Shown here: positions 5,534 to 7,529 of the stretch, piece after piece
Layout of the letters: each line of letters starts with the position of its first letter
Numbering within the stretch: position 1 is the stretch's first letter
Source: JADKCL01 sp031415375
GTDB taxonomy: Bacteria; Bacteroidota; Bacteroidia; J057; JADKCL01
NCBI GenBank assembly: GCA_031415375.1
Contig: JANORP010000386.1
Coordinates: 1 to 7,529 of the forward strand
DNA length: 7,529 nt
Direction: 5' to 3'
The notes under the pieces: model-generated
The model's input: the letters and a program-made list of their open reading frames with translations, nothing else
What the model was told of the DNA's origin: nothing
Database searches by the model: none
Made by a program: the position numbers and the translations under genes

Positions 5534-7197
5534 AAGGTGATTTTGTTTTCAAGTTTTCCCACTATGTCAACAAGACCTGAGACCGCTCGACTAGCACCCA
5601 GCTTTGCCGTCACCTTAACCTCGAAATCGGCAGCACTCGAATACCGCTCCGGCCTGATGTATTGAGCCTTGGCGAGGACATCAGCTTGGAAATCTCGCTT
5701 TGCATCCCTTGGATCAATCCCGTTATCTTGCGCAAGCTGCAGCAATCGCGCACGTGTAGCCGTATTGAACAGCGGCTTCTCATTATCTACAAAATTGGGC
5801 AGTGGCAAGTCGGCGTTCCCAAAGGTTGCATTGTAGGCCACATTACTTTCCTTTTTCCAATCAGAGTTGTCGCCTTTGCTTCCCACAGGTACATAGAAGC
5901 CTGCCTTCCATTCCAATTTTTTCGCATAGTTGCTTGCCATGGGGGTGATCGAGTTCCCATTGATGAGGATTTCCTTGCTGCCTCCTGTGTACCACTTTGC
6001 GCCGTCGCTATTGGAATAGTATTCCACCCTTGAAGTCATCCACAGCACGGTATTCTTGGTAGAATTTGTAGCTTGAAGCAGTTTCTTTTCAAAGGTTCTC
6101 ATCTTTGCACCCGTGTTCACTGCACTTTTCCCAGGAACGAAGTTCTCGAACCGATCTACACCACCAAGTTTGGCATTTACCATGTGCATTTTGACATACT
6201 TGTCAGAGTTTTGCGTAAAGTTAGCCAATTGAAGGTCTTTCCACCCCTTGACTTCTGCGCCAGTGGAGTGGGCGGCAGCCTTTGTGTTTTTGCTGATGAA
6301 GCGCGCCTCGATCTTGCCCGATCGTCCGCTATCAGCATCGTAGTCATATTGCGTCTCCTTAGGTAATGGTGTGGCTCCCGTGTTGAATGCTTTTCCGATT
6401 AGGGTTGCGCTCTTGCTCATATCCACATCCAAGACGCCAAGCGAATCATCAAGCTGGTCACTCGCCCTCGACCGGCTTTGGGCATCACCCTTCGCCAGCC
6501 TTGACAGGGCTTTGTACCTTCGCTTTACGTTGGTAATCTCGCTCCTCATTTTCTTGATTTCCCCCAGGGCGGTCTTTTTCTCCGGATCTGTCAATCCGCT
6601 CGTCTTGATCACCTCCTCAGGGGACTTCTCATTACTCCGAACGATGATTTTGGCACTGTCCTTCGAACCCTTAAATAGCAAATTATGTCCCGGCTCCTTG
6701 GAAGAAGGAATGGATCGTTTCCTTGTCCACCAAATAGGAAGCTTACCAGCCCCCTTCTTTTTCTTCTTATCCCCCGGCTTCTTAGGCTTCCCACCCTTCG
6801 GCTTCTTAGGCCCCTTCTTCTTCCCGTCACCCTTCTTCTTCGGCTTATAGCTTTTCTTCTTCCCGCCGGGCTTCTTTTTGCCGCCGCCTTTGCTGGGGGC
6901 TGAGCCTTTGCCGCCGCCTTTCTTGCCGCCAAACATGCTTTTGATGACGCCGACGACTTTCAGCAGCAGCATGTCGATGATCGCGTTGAGCTTGCCGCCG
7001 ACTTTTTTGATGACGTCCACGACTTTCTTGGGGAGCCCGCCGAGGCCGAGGATGCCGAGGAAGAGGTCGATGACGACGGGGATGGTGGGCTCAAGAAGCG
7101 TGTCGAAGCAGCTTCCTTTCTCGATGGCATTGGCCTTGCCGCCGAGGTTGCCATCCGCAACCCTTAAGTTCAAATTCCGTCTGAAATCAGGCTCCAT
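5530..7197 (-). CDS. Toxin 1: polymorphic toxin with nuclease-like tip and truncated carrier
   Basis: The product is 555 residues. Order: 1-40 is a short unrecognised stub; 41-90 is a hydrophobic then amphipathic helical stretch (VVIDLFLGILGLGG, LPKKVVDVIKKVGGKL) of the type found in DUF4157 carrier proteins linked to extracellular contractile injection systems (from memory). Residues 91-152 are a Lys/Gly/Pro low-complexity linker with the boundary motif GGKPKKP at 135-141. Residues 156-190 are a small H-x-L-containing module (GHNLLFKG), and 203-262 are charged and helical. Residues 333-370 carry MHMVNAKL - FENFVPGKSAVN, with H338, N352 and N361 in the spacing of DNA/RNA non-specific endonucleases. 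About 150 further residues follow. The nuclease call is an inference; the Arg of the classical DRGH motif is replaced by Lys-Met. ATG 7197 is the first Met after the stop at 7215-7213; no Shine-Dalgarno is seen. No secretion signal is visible, and an N-terminal carrier is apparently missing. Confidence 0.72.
   Translation of the reverse strand: MEPDFRRNLNLRVADGNLGGKANAIEKGSCFDTLLEPTIPVVIDLFLGILGLGGLPKKVVDVIKKVGGKLNAIIDMLLLKVVGVIKSMFGGKKGGGKGSAPSKGGGKKKPGGKKKSYKPKKKGDGKKKGPKKPKGGKPKKPGDKKKKKGAGKLPIWWTRKRSIPSSKEPGHNLLFKGSKDSAKIIVRSNEKSPEEVIKTSGLTDPEKKTALGEIKKMRSEITNVKRRYKALSRLAKGDAQSRSRASDQLDDSLGVLDVDMSKSATLIGKAFNTGATPLPKETQYDYDADSGRSGKIEARFISKNTKAAAHSTGAEVKGWKDLQLANFTQNSDKYVKMHMVNAKLGGVDRFENFVPGKSAVNTGAKMRTFEKKLLQATNSTKNTVLWMTSRVEYYSNSDGAKWYTGGSKEILINGNSITPMASNYAKKLEWKAGFYVPVGSKGDNSDWKKESNVAYNATFGNADLPLPNFVDNEKPLFNTATRARLLQLAQDNGIDPRDAKRDFQADVLAKAQYIRPERYSSAADFEVKVTAKLGASRAVSGLVDIVGKLENKITL
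6775..7049 (-). repeat. Carrier/linker homology segment, copy B
   Basis: This is the partner of 3889-4163: 275 bp, ungapped, about 18 mismatches by eye, encoding GLGGLPKKV through GGKPKKP in toxin 1. Upstream of 7049 toxin 1 keeps roughly 50 more carrier-side codons that the orphan toxin 2 lacks. Downstream of 6775 the toxins diverge. The strict 275-bp co-linearity, with no indels in low-complexity DNA, suggests recent duplication or ongoing gene conversion. Confidence 0.93.
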
Positions 7198-7219
7198 CGT
7201 GGAATGACTAGCTTAATTT

Positions 7220-7529
7220 CTAAACATTCATGTATTCGTCGCGGAAATAGTTTTGGTGATCAAAAAAATGAGTCGCAAATTTCTGATACACAGCTTTTGC
7301 CCAGTCAAGCGTTTCTACTGGTGAGTAGTATCGCTCGGAAGGCATATCAGCCTCGTAGATTAAGTGAATATCCCCTTGAAGTCGAAGGATTTCATCCAGA
7401 TTGCTTGGAGGGTGTTGGAGAGTCAGGTAAAATGAAACTAGCCATTTTGGTGCATTTCCATTTCGTGAGTTGCAATGCATTTTCCATATCCCAAATGAAT
7501 GGTCTTGGTCGTAAATATGCTTGAATACT
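7220..7529 (-). CDS. Immunity 2, C-terminal part (runs off the right edge)
   Basis: This minus-strand frame is open from the window edge at 7529 to a stop at 7222-7220. The portion at 7415-7529 is the second copy of the terminal repeat, identical to codons already seen at 1-115. The rest encodes the C-terminus (LDEILRLQGDIHLIYEADMP, ending EYMNV). Joined to 1-183 it makes one 125-residue protein. An internal ATG at 7480 gives an apparent 86-residue ORF, but the frame is open upstream, so that is not the true start. The stop lies 22 bp before the toxin 1 ATG, so immunity 2 and toxin 1 would be consecutive genes. The family is not recognised, and there are no transmembrane or signal features. 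Confidence 0.62.
   Translation of the reverse strand, partial: VFKHIYDQDHSFGIWKMHCNSRNGNAPKWLVSFYLTLQHPPSNLDEILRLQGDIHLIYEADMPSERYYSPVETLDWAKAVYQKFATHFFDHQNYFRDEYMNV
7415..7529. repeat. Right copy of 115-bp exact terminal direct repeat
   Basis: This stretch is identical to bases 1-115 in the same orientation. It ends exactly at the last base of the window, which points to an overlap of a circular assembly path or a tandem repeat unit, not an ordinary dispersed repeat. Confidence 0.97.

Noticed and set aside
1..7529. Autonomous small plasmid
   Set aside because: Circularity is suggested by the ends, but there is no replication initiator, iteron-type origin or mobilisation gene. The only short repeats are the IS ends.

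Overview
The window looks like Bacteroidota DNA, possibly a Saprospiria or Chitinophagia-type genome. This rests on protein style, weak Shine-Dalgarno signals and the type of polymorphic toxin, and is an inference. It holds two toxin-immunity cassettes, both read on the minus strand. One of them is interrupted by a GC-richer IS21-family insertion sequence whose genes (istA, istB) run on the plus strand.

Layout in the minus-strand (toxin) direction: (1) Toxin 1 (7197 to 5530), with a truncated carrier stub, a Lys/Gly/Pro-rich linker and a nuclease-like tip. (2) Immunity 1 (5533 to 4175), which overlaps the toxin 1 stop by ATGA and appears to be built of two related halves. (3) Toxin 2 (from about 4163), which begins 11 bp after the immunity 1 stop with a copy of the same carrier/linker DNA and no start codon of its own. 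It is cut near 3016 by the IS. A short C-terminal piece that could belong to it reappears beyond the IS at 278-204. (4) Immunity 2, which starts at 183 and runs off the left edge of the window; its C-terminal part is at 7529-7220.

The first 115 bases are repeated exactly as the last 115 bases. Joining the two ends gives a 7414-bp circle, or one unit of a tandem array. The join restores a continuous 125-codon immunity 2 gene that ends 22 bp before toxin 1. No replication, partition or mobilisation gene is present. A tandemly repeated or misassembled chromosomal cassette array is therefore at least as likely as a plasmid.

Working model: these are exchangeable tips of a large DUF4157-type (eCIS-linked) polymorphic toxin carrier. 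The tips share a 275-bp recombination segment (ungapped, about 18 mismatches by eye, roughly 93% identity) that ends at the protein motif GGKPKKP, where the two toxins diverge. Both tips carry an H...N...N signature resembling DNA/RNA non-specific (beta-beta-alpha metal) endonucleases. The IS has broken tip 2 but left its immunity gene open.
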